NCBI GenBank assembly: GCA_036874045.1
Contig: CM072336.1
Coordinates: 25,867,501-25,931,500 of the forward strand
Origin: Cymodocea nodosa
Lineage: Eukaryota > Streptophyta > Magnoliopsida > Alismatales > Cymodoceaceae
Direction: 5' to 3'
DNA length: 64,000 nucleotides
Shown here: positions 16,388 through 28,337 of the stretch, piece after piece
Layout: each line of letters starts with the position of its first letter
Position numbering within the stretch: position 1 is the first letter of the stretch
The notes under the pieces: model-generated
Told to the model about the DNA's origin: nothing
Seen by the model: only the letters and a program-made list of their open reading frames with translations
Databases searched by the model: none
Made by a program: the position numbers and the translations under genes

Positions 16388-17026
16388 ACTTATCATTATC
16401 TTTTGATATGAAACTACGTTAACCACATTTTTATATGATCGAAGTTTCGTTCATTATATTAATAAACTTAATCGCATATTATTAGTTTAGTTATAAAGTT
16501 TGTATATCAATCATGGCAATACACGATTTAATACTTTTATTTAACCATTAATATACTTGATATGAATTTTGACACTTTCCTTAACGTACATAAGCACACA
16601 AGCTCAAATTTTACATTTTTGATGATAGGTTCAAAAGATTTGTAATTTGACAAATTCCAAGAATTCAATTTCAACAGATTAACGGGAATCTACCATTAGC
16701 GCAAAAGTCAGCCTTATATGATCTTGACTTGGTCAAAATGCCATTAAACTAGGTACTTTTCCATGAACATGTTGCCGAGAAGTCCGTCATCATCTTTCAT
16801 ATTTAAGCAGTAGTGTTCTGATATTTGAAAATTTCTAATTAATTGAATTCTTAAAGGCAGACCATCATTTTCATTTTTATTTTTTTATTATCCATAAAAG
16901 TATCCCTAAAGATAATAATATGTGAGTTATAAATATCAAAAGTATCTAAGAAAACGAAAACTTGTAAAAAATATTGTTAGACCCTAACATGATATATTTC
17001 TCTAAGTATTATGTACTTTGTCTCGT

Positions 17027-17205
17027 AGAGATTTTAAACTAGTTGGAAATACCTTAAGTAAACTTATTTACCAATTCAATTAAGATTATTAACTGAAGCA
17101 AGGCCTGTATTTTGTTTTACAGAGATTCCCAATTAGTTACAGGTACTTTAAGTAGTCTTATCCAACAACTCAGTTAAGATTACTAACTAAGACAAGACCT
17201 GCAAT
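17027..17205. repeat. Two tandem diverged copies, 94-bp period
   Basis: Copies at 17027-17112 and 17121-17205. Both run AGAGATT, then ACTAGTTGG or ATTAGTTAC, then an ACTTTAAGTAGTCTTAT-like segment, AAGATTATTAACT or AAGATTACTAACT, and GGCCTG or GACCTG. Roughly three quarters of positions match by eye. Confidence 0.65.
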
Positions 17206-17575
17206 ATTAACATGTGAATTAGGTGAGTGATATACACATCTATAATTTACTAATGCTTGAGCAAAACCAACATTATTACTTATAGACATTGCACGAGAAC
17301 TTTCTAGATAGTCACACATCTTAATTCTGCTCCTACCTAAAAGTAGTTAATTTCATAATTCTTACAAAAATAAGTATTTGATAGTAGTTATAAACACACC
17401 TTATCATTTTTATTTAAATTTCCTTTCATTTAACTCATGTTGTGACATATATTTGTTATGCTTGCTTGGCTAATGATAAAATAAAGAGTAATTATCATGT
17501 TGATCCCTTGAATTTTATCGTGTTATCAATTAACTACCCTGAACTTTAAAAAAAATCATTTTATTTTATAACAAT

Positions 17576-17700
17576 AAATTACGTTTACAAGTCTGGATTT
17601 CCATGTGACCTGCACGATGGATACGTGTGAATTGATTTACATAAATTATGTTTTAATGTCTGAATTTAGATGTGACCGACCTGTACGATGAATTCTCTGT
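17576..17700. repeat. Two tandem diverged copies, about 65-bp period
   Basis: AAATTACGTTT with GTCTGGATTTCCATGTGACC and TGCACGATGGAT is followed by AAATTATGTTTT with GTCTGAATTTAGATGTGACC and TGTACGATGAAT. Short local duplication with no evident function. Confidence 0.6.
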
Positions 17701-18048
17701 TTCCATTTCTGGATTCGTTACGTGTAGGACTTGTGACTTTTATTAATTTGAATGCTTATTTTACTTATGGCCCAGTTTGAACATCGAAAACCTTTTATCT
17801 TATACTAATTATTTGAAGAGTGGATTGGAAGTCAAGAACGATCTTTTTTCTTGGTCGAGAAGTAAGCAACTCCTTAATTGAAAAATTAGTACCAATACTA
17901 ATATTAACATAACTTAAAAATATTAATACTGTTGTTGCTATTTTATTGAAATATTAAATTAATAATTATAATTTAATATTAACATTATAAAATATAAATC
18001 ATTTCTTCATTCCTGATGTTAATAGTATTAAGGTAATATAAAAAATTG

Positions 18049-18050
<2 letters not shown>

Positions 18051-18076
<26 letters not shown>
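18051..18076. repeat. (TC)13 microsatellite
   Basis: Uninterrupted TC dinucleotide run. Confidence 0.95.
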
Positions 18077-18082
<6 letters not shown>

Positions 18083-20141
18083 ACTTCTCAAATACGAAAA
18101 TTCCCATAACTACCTACCGTATCTAACCAAAAAAAAAATTTATGGTAAGATTTATTTGGGTTAATTCTCCAAATCCGACCGGTAGAGCGGATAATTATAC
18201 GATCCGACGGTGTCTGAGTTTTCTAAGGAAAATATAAATCTAAATAAATTATATATAATAAGGCAAAATAAAAATATACGACCGGTAGGTACGACGGCCA
18301 TTCGTAATTAAATGCACGACAGCGTAGTCGCGTTCGTCGTCGTCCCGGTGTTCCAACGGCCATTCCGATATTAATTTTAAATTAAAATTTCATGGTAAAT
18401 GATAAATCAGAAGAAAAAAATATATTAAAATAATTAGTATAAGATTGTTAAATATTTTAATGATATAAAATTAAAAATTCAATATTATGACATCTTATGA
18501 GAATTTAACCAATTACAATAATTTAATCACGCCGCTCTAGATTTCAATTGTTATCACGAAAAAATTGCAAAGAACGAGTCTTCCCCTCGCGTTGCGTGCG
18601 CAGCAGCACTGCATTCTATTAAAATTTAATAAATATAAAAATCTACCATCATAATTGCTTATAGAAATTATAAATTTTAATTTTTTCTGAATGATTCAGA
18701 GTAGAAATTTCGAAGAAGGAAAAAAAATAAAATCAAACAGGATATACAGTTTTTATCAAAAATTAAATTTTATTACAGAAAAGTTGTAGTTGTCAGTACT
18801 TACAGTTAATGATGCATCGACCTAAAATTTATTAACGATGAAAATTACTTTTAAAATAAATATATAGTACTACAATATTTTCATCTATAATACTTACAAT
18901 AATATTAAACTCATTTTATAAATACAAAAATTATTATTATAAAAAAGTCCAGGTCAAGACCAAAATCTCCGTGTCGGTAAATGACGATGGAAGACAATTC
19001 TACGCGTCGAATTAAGGCGACGACCAACCGACATCTTATCTCTTTCTCTTGAAGTCTTGATCTAGAAAATTATGATTTTTTTTATATTTAATATTAGAAA
19101 TTTCTGCGGAATTTACAAGATTACCCCAATTAGGTTTTTTTTTAACAACCCTTACTTTTACTTTTCATTTTTATACATGGAAAAGTCTTCCATGTGACGT
19201 GATACATTTGTTTTGGGTAAATATTAGTTATATAACCACCACAAATAATAATTAAGTCACGTAAATTTTTTCCTTTTTTTATAGACATAACAAGATATTT
19301 TTATTTTTATTCAACATTTTCATATGGCAACAATCAAATTTAAAGCTACAGTAGGATTTGAATAACACAACTACAAATTCCACCACAAAGATAGTTATCT
19401 TATATATAAAAAAAAGTCATATTATATTTATCACAAGTGACATCATCACAAAAAGCAAAGATATATCACACAATATGTACAGTACCTATTATATGACCAA
19501 TAAATTATATCACATATAAATAGACAATAGATAGCACGACAATTGCAAGTCATAAAAGTGTTTGGGATAAAAATGAAAAAAAATGACCGCTCAGTCGTGT
19601 AAAAAACATTTTAATGGTCAAATGTTGTGAAATTCACATATTTGAAATTTTCTTTAAATTATACATGGAAAATTATTTTTTTTCCCAAATTTCCCAATTC
19701 CGTTGTTTAAGAGGCTATTTTCTTTGTTTTTCTAGGCTTCCACGCTTTTTATCTTTTTAAAAAAACAACTATATGGGTGTTTTATTTTTCTTCATTTTTT
19801 AAAATAATTTCCGTTATTCTTGACACCCTTGTTATTTCTGATATATATATTCTATTTTTTTCTTGCAAATATATTTATAAAAAATTAGTTAAAATCCCCT
19901 ACCACAATCTCACGAGCAATGAGCGATATAACCAGTAATAACCTCAATAATCTTTTGTCCTTGATACGAATTTGGCAAAACCGTACCCAATATATCAAAA
20001 GAGGATAATTCTGTGGTACCGAAAAATCGATAATTACAATTTTTTAATCTTATCATTTATATTTTAAATTAAATTTAATATTTAAAATTAACCCTTGTTC
20101 TTCCAACCACAACATGGTTTCAGCTTCCATTTCTTCCACAC

Positions 20142-20165
20142 CTCTCTCTCTCTCTCTCTCTCTCT
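20142..20165. repeat. (CT)n microsatellite upstream of VSR
   Basis: Uninterrupted CT run about 195 bases before the VSR start codon, followed by TATATCTCTC and, at about 20197-20214, a short AAT run. Pyrimidine tracts of this kind are common near plant transcription starts, so it probably lies in the VSR core promoter or 5' leader. Confidence 0.85.
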
Positions 20166-20188
20166 ATATCTCTCTACATCAGTCTCTT

Positions 20189-20196
20189 TTACGTCA
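20189..20196 (+). promoter_or_regulatory. TTACGTCA, possible bZIP-binding site
   Basis: The octamer contains an ACGT core in a TGACGTAA (reverse complement) context, the form bound by TGA/CRE-type bZIP factors. It is 163 bases before the VSR ATG. A single 8-mer is weak evidence. Confidence 0.25.
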
Positions 20197-20358
20197 CAAT
20201 AATAATAATAATAATAGCTTCGAGGCGAACAAGATGTAGGAACCAAGCAACCTCCCATCCGTCAGCAGTTGGGACTTGGGAAGTCGTCGCCTTTCCACCA
20301 ACACCACCAGCGCTACCATCGCCACCATCGCCTCCGACTTGTCTTTCTGCCCCCCTCC

Positions 20359-23300
20359 ATGGCTCCTCCTCCTCGGGGACTCCCGTTTGCATTGATGGTA
20401 GCTGCCATCTTGCTCGGACTGGCGGCTGGGCGCTTCGTAGTGGAGGAGAACAGCATAAGCGTCCTGCAGCCGGAGGCGTACAAGTCGAAGCACGAAAGTG
20501 CGATAGGCAATTTCGGCGTGCCCAAGTATGGAGGCTCGATGGTGGGGGTCGTAATATACCCTGAAAATAACACCCTGGCGTGTGACAAATTCAATGAAAC
20601 CTTCAAGTCCAACTCCAATAGGCCTGTCTTCCTTCTCCTTGATCGGGGATGTGAGATACCTCTTTCCCTTTTCCTTTTTTCTTCTCTGGTGACTTTTGGG
20701 TTTTCGAATTTTTATCATTTTGGGGAGATTTGTATAAGGCTGGTTTTGGTTTCGAGAAGATTCAACAGGGTTTGTCTTGTTTTCGGGCGTTGACTTTTTA
20801 TTTGAGCAATCTGTTATCGATTGTCTGTTTTTGGGTCATGAACTATGCCGTGTTTCGTTCCTCTCAATCAGTGATATTTATTCAATATTCATCCTCGTGT
20901 AGCGAAGGTTGGTGTGGTCTTGTTTTTTCCTCAAGAATTTGAGAATTTCGTGCTATTCATGTGATTTGAGAATTTTGATGTACGCTTGGTTTGTGGTTTC
21001 TCTCTTTTGCGGCACACTGGTACTACTTTTTTTGCAAACCAAGAAAATTTCGATGGATATCTTTTGGCTTTGCTTTTATTTAATTTCACATAATAATGAA
21101 TTTTTTGCTTCCGATCAATCTGGGTACATATAGGGTGATAGTGGTCCAAGATTGCTTGGAGGATTCACGTAGTATTTTACAGAGGAAATTCATAGGACTT
21201 TTTTGGTTGACCACTACATCGATTTACATTCAACTAGATTATAATATTTCAGTTTTTATAATTACAAGCTTTGAAATTTGATCATAAACCTATTAAGTTC
21301 TTTAGGATATAACTCAACTAATCAAACACGAGCTTAAATAGTAAAATATATTCTTTATATAATCTCACAATTAATTTATATTTAGTTACCAAATATTGTA
21401 AATTTAGTTATGTAATTTGATTACATTACATGTAAGATTGTGGCCAACTAAACAGGTTCTTAAAGTTAAATCCATGAGATCTTGATAGTTATCCTTCTGA
21501 CATAAGTCTTTGAGAAGACCTGGGTTTTTTTTTGCTATTTGACTACTTGGTCTCTATTCATGATTGTCGATGTTTCTTTTGGAGGTTACGTTTTCCTTTT
21601 TCTTTCATTTTGTGGGATTGTCTTGCCAAACTAGGAAGCTTTGGGTTGGTGTTTGTTTACTTTGCCTGAGAATTAAGGAGTAGGCACTCATTGTGATCTA
21701 CTCAATGAACTTCTAGTCATGCTGATGATTGCTATTATTCAACTTTTATAGCATGTCATTTTACCGAAAAGGCATGGCATGGGCAGAATGCCCATGCTGC
21801 TGCAATTCTGGTGGCTGATGACAAGGAAGAGCACTTGGTAACAATGGACACTCCTAAAGACCCAAATGGGTATATTGAAAAGATCAAGATTCCATCTGCT
21901 CTAATCAAAAAGTCCTTTGGCGACACTCTCAAGGAAGCATTGAAAGGAAAAGAAGAGGTTGTAGTCAAGATGGACTGGTCAGAATCTATGCCTCATCCAG
22001 ATGATAGGGTTGAGTATGAGTTCTGGACTAACAGCAATGATGAGTGTGGGGAGCGCTGTGATGAGCAAATGGACTTCATAAAAAGTTTCAAGGTTTATGC
22101 TCAGCTACTTGAAAGGGGTGGCTACACATTGTTTACACCTCACTATATTACTTGGTATTGCCCACGGATATTTAGAGAAACCAAGCAATGCAAATCACAG
22201 TGTATAAACCAGGGAAGATATTGTGCTCCAGATCCAGAATCAGATTTTGAGTCTGGATATGAAGGAAAAGATGTGGTTAGAGAGAACTTAAGACAACTTT
22301 GCGTGCATAGGGTAGCCAATGAGAGTGACCGACCATGGGTTTGGTGGGATTTTGTAACAGATTTCCATATTAGGTGTTCAATGAAGCATAAAAGATACAG
22401 CAAGGAATGTGCTGAAATGGTTGTCAAATCACTTGGTACTACATCACACCCATCTATTGTTTGATTGATTTCCTTTGTTCTTTCCAGCCAGAATTGTTGG
22501 ATAATTGGTGAGATTATATAATGTGATATATCAGGTTTGTCACAGGAAAAGATAGACAAATGTATGGGTGATCCTGATTTTGATGGTGAGAACAGTGTGT
22601 TGAAGGAAGAGCAAAATGCCCAGGTCTTTGTCTAAATTCTTTCCTATTCCAACTCAAGTTAAGCAAATATATAGATTCCCTTCCATATTTCATTATTTCC
22701 TGTTCAAATGATGTAGTTGGATCTGTTTAAAAGAAATATTTAGCGGGACACAAGAGTTAGTTTACTTTTTCAGTCTAATTACTGTCTTTTGACGTGTTTG
22801 TGTTAATTAATGACTATCTGAATTGCAGGTTGGCAAAGGAAAACGTGGTGATGTTACAATTTTGCCAACACTGGTAATAAACGATGTGCAGTACCGAGGT
22901 TGGTTGAAAATTTTCCATTATATTATAGCACAGATCTTCATTTCATTGTGAATATGAAATTAGGTTAATTTTACAAAATTCTGTCATTATTAATTGTCAA
23001 TGCTTATGTTGATACATTTTTCACTAGAGTACCTTTATATATATTTGGCAACTATCTTCAAGTAATGTCATTTCATCCATGTTTTGCATGTTGTTATAAC
23101 TTAAAAGCAAGCTAATTTTTTTTTCATCGTACATAATTTACATCTTCCACCTTTCATTGTATAAGTTTCAAAATTTTCTATGTTTTTAATGAAGCTTAAA
23201 ATTTTCTATTTATGTGCACTTGAAAACTAATGGAAATCAATGAAAAAGAAAATATTTTCTGTTTAAGGAAAAAGTGTTATAGAAACATGATGTTTGCGCC

Positions 23301-26300
23301 TGTTTTCTATTGGAAGTAATTTTCTTTGGTTTTTAGCATAAGCTAAAAATGCCTTTACACATTTTCCAACAAAATGGTAGAATTTGAAAGGAATATATTT
23401 TCCTTTGTTTTTCACACATATGCAGACACTATGATAAAGTTGAAGGGAAAATAAAATTTTGTAGTCTTCTTTTGGCCGTATATTTTTATTTCCTTTAATT
23501 TTCTTGGCCCAAACGTTACCTAGGTATTTTGATTATTTATAATTTCAATTTATGTCAGTTAGCTGTAGCTTTATTTATGCCATGATACAGTTGTAAAACC
23601 TATTTATTTCATTTGTACAGGAGTCTTGGAAAGAACTGCTGTTCTCAAAGCCATATGTGCAGGGTTTGAAGAGTCCACAGAACCTTCTATATGTTTGGGT
23701 GGCAGTATGTTATTTCTCCTCAGTTTTTATAATTTTTGTTTTAGGAGTTCCATCCATTTGTTTACCTTGGGTGCGTTACGTTTTGCAGATATTCAGACCA
23801 ATGAGTGCCTTGAAAGGAATGGTGGATGTTGGCAGGATTTGAAACACAATGTAACTGCTTGTAAGGTACATATTTTGTTTTAGCATGCAATCTTTGCATT
23901 CACCAAAACAAGTTAGTCTGACTTAAAGTTCAAGATTGTGATTGATTTGTGACATTTTTGTTAAGATCGTTATTGTTGGCATGTAGACATTTAATTGGTT
24001 ACGAGTGGAGTTGTAAGTTTAAATATGTGTAAGTCGTATCCTCATTTAATATAAGACTATTCCAGTACTTTTCATTTATGGTCCTTTTTATATCTAGAAT
24101 TGCCACATTTATGGATCAGATGAACGTGTGGGAATTTGATTCCATTAAGATCCTTTTTTCTTTGATACTATTTTAAAATGTTTGACATTCAACCCAAAAA
24201 TATTTGGTTACATGAGTGGAGAGATCCTTCCAAACACAAGTGTAAATCCTTCGTTTTTTAATTTGAGACTATTTCAACAATTATCATATCTAGATTTCTT
24301 TCCTTTGTTCAGGATACTTTTCGAGGTCGGGTTTGTAAATGCCCTACGGCACATGGCATTCGTTATTCTGGAGATGGCTATACATCTTGCCACCGTAATA
24401 CACTCTTGACTCTCTTTTTCGGAGTACATAATTATTTTAACAGAATAACAATTTCCCAGTGGTAATCAGGTTTCATAAAACAAGTAAATGCTACTCTTCT
24501 GTTTGCGTATGTCATGATTTTATTGTTCTCCACACTATGTATTGGTAGAGGATAATCTTCTTTCTCACAAAGTACTGTTAGATATTTTACATAAAAAAAT
24601 TCCATGAATTTCAGCTTTAAATGTAAGTGGCTAGCATAATGGGTATTTAAGAAATTGTTATGGTGTCTAGTCAGTGCCTCTCAAAAATATGCACTAGTTT
24701 TTGTAGCTTTCATTTTTTGTAGCATATCTTTGATGTTGTGTTTGTTATTTCATATATGAACCGTTAGAATATGTAACACCTATGAAAAATTGTTAGAACA
24801 CATTTGCAAATCCTTGTGAAACTGCAGTTTCTTATGAAGAGCCTTTTTTTGGGAAAAAATAGCTTCATGGAAGACAATTTGCAATTAAAAGGATATCTCT
24901 TGATGATTGTAAGATCGCACAAACTTAAGTCTATTGTTCAGAATTATGGTTGAGATCACAACTTTTTTTTAAAAAAGTCAACTCATTAGAAAACAATACT
25001 ATTTGCATTTTTTTGTGAATACAAAAATATTATGATTACATTTTTAGAAACACATGATAATATTTTCATAGGTCTTCTATAAGCTGGATCCCATTGATTT
25101 TTTGAAAATCACTTGATTTGAACTAAGCCACTGAAACCGTGTAATTGTTGGGTGCCTTTGGAAGCACATTTTGGTAAAAAAGCGTTTTTCTTAAAAAACT
25201 ATAGTTGAACCATAATTCCAAATACAGCCTAAACCAAACTAGTCATTACTAATATTAGAGCTAATAAATAGACTTAAAATGATTAAGTTGAAGTTGATAT
25301 GGTAGTTTATTTTTGTCTTTATTTAGTCAATCTACTTTTTAACTAAGCAATAGGATACTAAATCTGAAGTGTTACATTTCCTTGTGTGACAGAAGTTGTA
25401 GCTAATCATTTTCTTTTGCTTTTCTGTTGACATTTCCAGCTGTAGGGCCTGGTAGATGTTCCATTAATAATGAAGGTTGTTGGAATGAAACCAGATATGG
25501 AGAAACCTTCTCAGCATGCATAGTTCCGTACTCAACAATTACCTTATGTGGCCTTGCAATTTCTTTTCAATTCTCTCTAGTTACTTTTTAACTTGCTTTA
25601 TATAGGATGATAAAGAAGGTTGCCATTGTCCTTTTGGATTTAGAGGTGACGGAAAACATTGTGAAGGTTTGCTTCATGATTACTCTGTTTGAAATATGTT
25701 CTTCTCCTACTTAAACAAGCATACCACTGCTGGGTGCAAAACTCAAAGGTTTAGTTTTGTTATCTTTCAGAAATAGATGAATGCAAGGAAAATATTTCAT
25801 GCAACTGCGATGGATGCATTTGTCGGAATACGTGGGGTTCACATGATTGCACTTGCAAGCGAGGCCTTGTTTATGTAGGTTCAGAGGACACATGTATTGG
25901 TATGCATATTTTTATGATTTTTGCACAAGTTGCAGCCGTACCTGAAATGTATTCCATTCTGTTTATCATGTCCGTCAATCAATATCATCAGTGCTTGGCA
26001 TTATCTTAGAATCTCTGTTTGAATTCAAATCTAAAATCTGCTTTTCTTCTTTGTTTTTCCATAGTAATATGAAGACTGATTATGTTAGTTCAATCTTAGC
26101 GTCAGTATTTGACATTATCGTTACTAAAGAAAACCCATTCCAGTATGTACAAAACATGTTTTTTTTTTGTCATTTTTAAAATTTGTAAGATGTAGTCATC
26201 AAGCTTTGAACTTGAATGAAGATTATGTATCTACAGTGCATTGGTTAACTCGGTTACTTAAAATTGATTATGTTTGGAACATTCTGTTAATTTCTGTTGT

Positions 26301-26703
26301 GTGCATGGAATTATTTTTATATCTTGAACATCTCCTTTGCTGCAGAGAGGGGCACATCAAAGTTTGCTTTGTTTCTGACGTTCTTGGTCTTCGGCTGTGT
26401 TGTTGCTGCTGCTGTAGCTGGCTATGTTTTCTACAAATACAGACTTAGGGTATGATGCATATCTTAGGTTCACATCAAACTCAAGTGACATGAAACTTGA
26501 TGATAGTCATAAGTGTCGCATTGCATTGCATCAATGACTTGCAAATGTTGAAAACGTTTGACATGACTAACAAAGGTTTCATGTTTTGCCCGCAGTCTTA
26601 CATGGACTCTGAGATCATGGCAATCATGTCGCAGTACATGCCCCTTGATAACCAGCACAACGAGGCTCAACCTCTGAGAGAAACAAACGAAGCTCAAATC
26701 TGA
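20359..26703 (+). CDS. VSR: Vacuolar sorting receptor (BP-80 family)
   Basis: Type I membrane receptor that binds vacuolar sorting signals on soluble cargo in the Golgi/TGN and delivers it to prevacuolar compartments. Twelve exons: 20359-20650, 21752-22435, 22535-22623, 22829-22898, 23621-23704, 23789-23865, 24313-24394, 25440-25522, 25606-25666, 25771-25899, 26346-26449, 26596-26703; joined in frame, 620 aa, normal for the family. Signal peptide [15 protein letters not shown], then [12 protein letters not shown] and the PA domain. The conserved middle includes [35 protein letters not shown] and [16 protein letters not shown]-like repeats follow ([31 protein letters not shown]), then a membrane span ([18 protein letters not shown]) and a cytosolic tail with the AP-binding motif YMPL. 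The ATG at 20359 is the first in frame. At the exon 1/2 junction the usual RGDC/RGEC reads RGSC. Confidence 0.95.
21194..21460. mobile_element. MITE candidate in VSR intron 1
   Basis: A 267-bp AT-rich segment with inverted ends: AGGACTTTTTTGGTTGACC at the left and AGAACCTGTTTAGTTGGCC reading inward from the right. Its interior from TTATAATTACAAGC onward matches 27911-28113 upstream of PBF1. The small size, terminal inverted repeats and second copy fit a miniature inverted-repeat transposable element. No clear target-site duplication was found. Confidence 0.6.
24941..25218. mobile_element. Inverted-repeat element candidate in VSR intron 7
   Basis: GAATTATGGTTGAGATCACA at the left faces GAATTATGGTTCAACTATAG read inward from the right, about 280 bp apart, with A/T homopolymer runs inside both arms. 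Probably a MITE. No target duplication was confirmed. Confidence 0.45.
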
Positions 26704-28337
26704 GATAAAGTCAAACGGCATGAAACGATGGTAAACACATATCCGTTGCTTCAATTTCTTGCATTCGATTCTGCAGGATATTGATGGAAATTCTCCTCTT
26801 TGTGGTGGAAGCAGCTTGCGATGAGCGTGGTCAAGGCATGCAAGGTTATGCAACGATGGTCATGAACTTTTGAGTCTGATTTACCTGTGGATTGTTGTTC
26901 AGAAATGGGTTTTACAAGGGAGTTTATCTATTAAAAAACCATACAGTACAAAACCAAATCATAATGGAAATCTTTTCCTTTTACTTGTATAGATAAATGG
27001 AAAAATGATGTATAATTAGGAAAACATGAATTTTGTTGGTTGGTTTATGGTTGCATACGGATTTTAAACTAGAGCTTGCTGATACACCGAATGTATGGCC
27101 TTTTCATTTGAACAGCAAGATCTGAAGAATGGAGGTGGAAGTTGATTTTCTTTCAAGGTTCAACACATGGTTCGGCGTCATTATTACTAACCCTTTTTTG
27201 AAAATAATGTTAATGGGTGTAGATATTCTATTCTGGTGATTAGATCACTTTGGTGACCTGGAGAAGATTCTGATTCTTGTTCAAATGTATAATTCAGAGT
27301 CTATCGCTTAAAATTAAGTAAAACATATCTTTCCTTACATAAACCCAGAATTGGGGGCTTGTTTTAAACAATAGATCGCTCACCCCATAATGAAACAAAC
27401 CCATCTATACTTCCAGTGAAATGTCTTCTCACGTGAGCCTCAAAAGGCAAGAAACACATGAAGAAATCAGATTTATTCTTTAAGAAGTAATTCCATGTGC
27501 GGTCATTAACAACAATTTCCAACAGAATTGATGGGTAGGGCCCCGTATACCACCATGAATCCTAGCAATAATCAAAGTTTCATACTTTATGTCTATTTAT
27601 CGAAAAATTTTATATCGAAAAGTATTATTGTAAAAATTCTAAATTCTGCACAACAAATTTGTCATATCATCGTCCTTTTTCTTTAAGAAGTCCAAGAATT
27701 GATGGTCAACCAAACAGAGCCTGAATCAATAATGTCTTCTCAAATATGGAAAAGAGTTCTTAGTCGTTTCATCAAGGAATTTTCCTTGTGGCGCCTCTTT
27801 TTCAAAATTATTTTAATTTATTTTTTAAAAACCAAGGATTAAAATTTACCAGAGATTGTTGAATTTTAAGACATTTAGGTGAAAATTTTATTGTAATCAT
27901 CTTAGAATAAAATCTATATGGTTGCTTATTATAAGCTTTACAATTTAGTTACAGGAAATTAAGTTCTTTGGAATATCACTTAACTAATTAGGCATGAACT
28001 TAAATGATAAAATTGATTTTTTAATGTAATCTTATAATTAATTCATATTTGATTATCAAATATTGTAAGTTGATTATCCGATTTAATTTAATCATGTAAA
28101 CCAAACAGGATCTTTCTGTAAATTTACTACTCTTAGTGGATTTTTTGCGTTCGAAGCCCTTGAAGCAATCGACATTTCTCGGAAGGTCCCGATTTTTTGA
28201 TCCTTCGTCGCCTGAGTACCTCCTCACCTGCTTGATCAATAAGGCGGAGGAGAAAGGAAAAAAGTACACCCTCCACGAACTCGCCCTCCTCTGCTTCCTC
28301 TGCTTGAGCTCGCCTCCTCCTCCTCTTCGCGTCCGCA
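26704..28337. other. Intergenic between VSR and PBF1
   Basis: Holds the VSR 3' UTR (extent unknown), a 40-bp segment near 27341-27385 matching part of the copia reverse-transcriptase sequence at 31603-31645 (LKQAP motif on the minus strand), the MITE-like repeat at 27911-28113, and the PBF1 5' leader. No further gene is seen. Confidence 0.5.
27911..28113. mobile_element. MITE candidate, second copy of the VSR-intron-1 family
   Basis: Matches 21194-21460 in order: TAAGCTTTACAATTT, AAGTTCTTT, GGATAT or GAATAT, ACTAAT, ATAATTAATT, AAATATTGTAA, and the right end AACCAAACAGGATCT (compare AACTAAACAGGTTCT). The left terminus is degraded. It lies 225 bp upstream of the PBF1 start codon, so it may sit in that promoter. 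Confidence 0.55.

Larger units (their letters stand above)
14771..20358. other. Long intergenic region between divergent IPMDH and VSR genes
   Basis: About 5.6 kb of mostly AT-rich DNA that must hold the promoters of two divergently transcribed genes. Apart from the relic frame, short duplications and microsatellites listed separately, I see no gene. A locally GC-rich patch at about 18165-18370 contains GACCGGTAG twice (18177-18185 and 18280-18288) and CGGCCATTC twice (18294-18302 and 18357-18365); its role is unknown. No TATA box could be assigned with confidence for either gene. Confidence 0.5.

Noticed and set aside
20269..20358. Extra 30 in-frame codons before the VSR ATG
   Set aside because: They would need a TTG start, and the ATG at 20359 begins a normal signal peptide.
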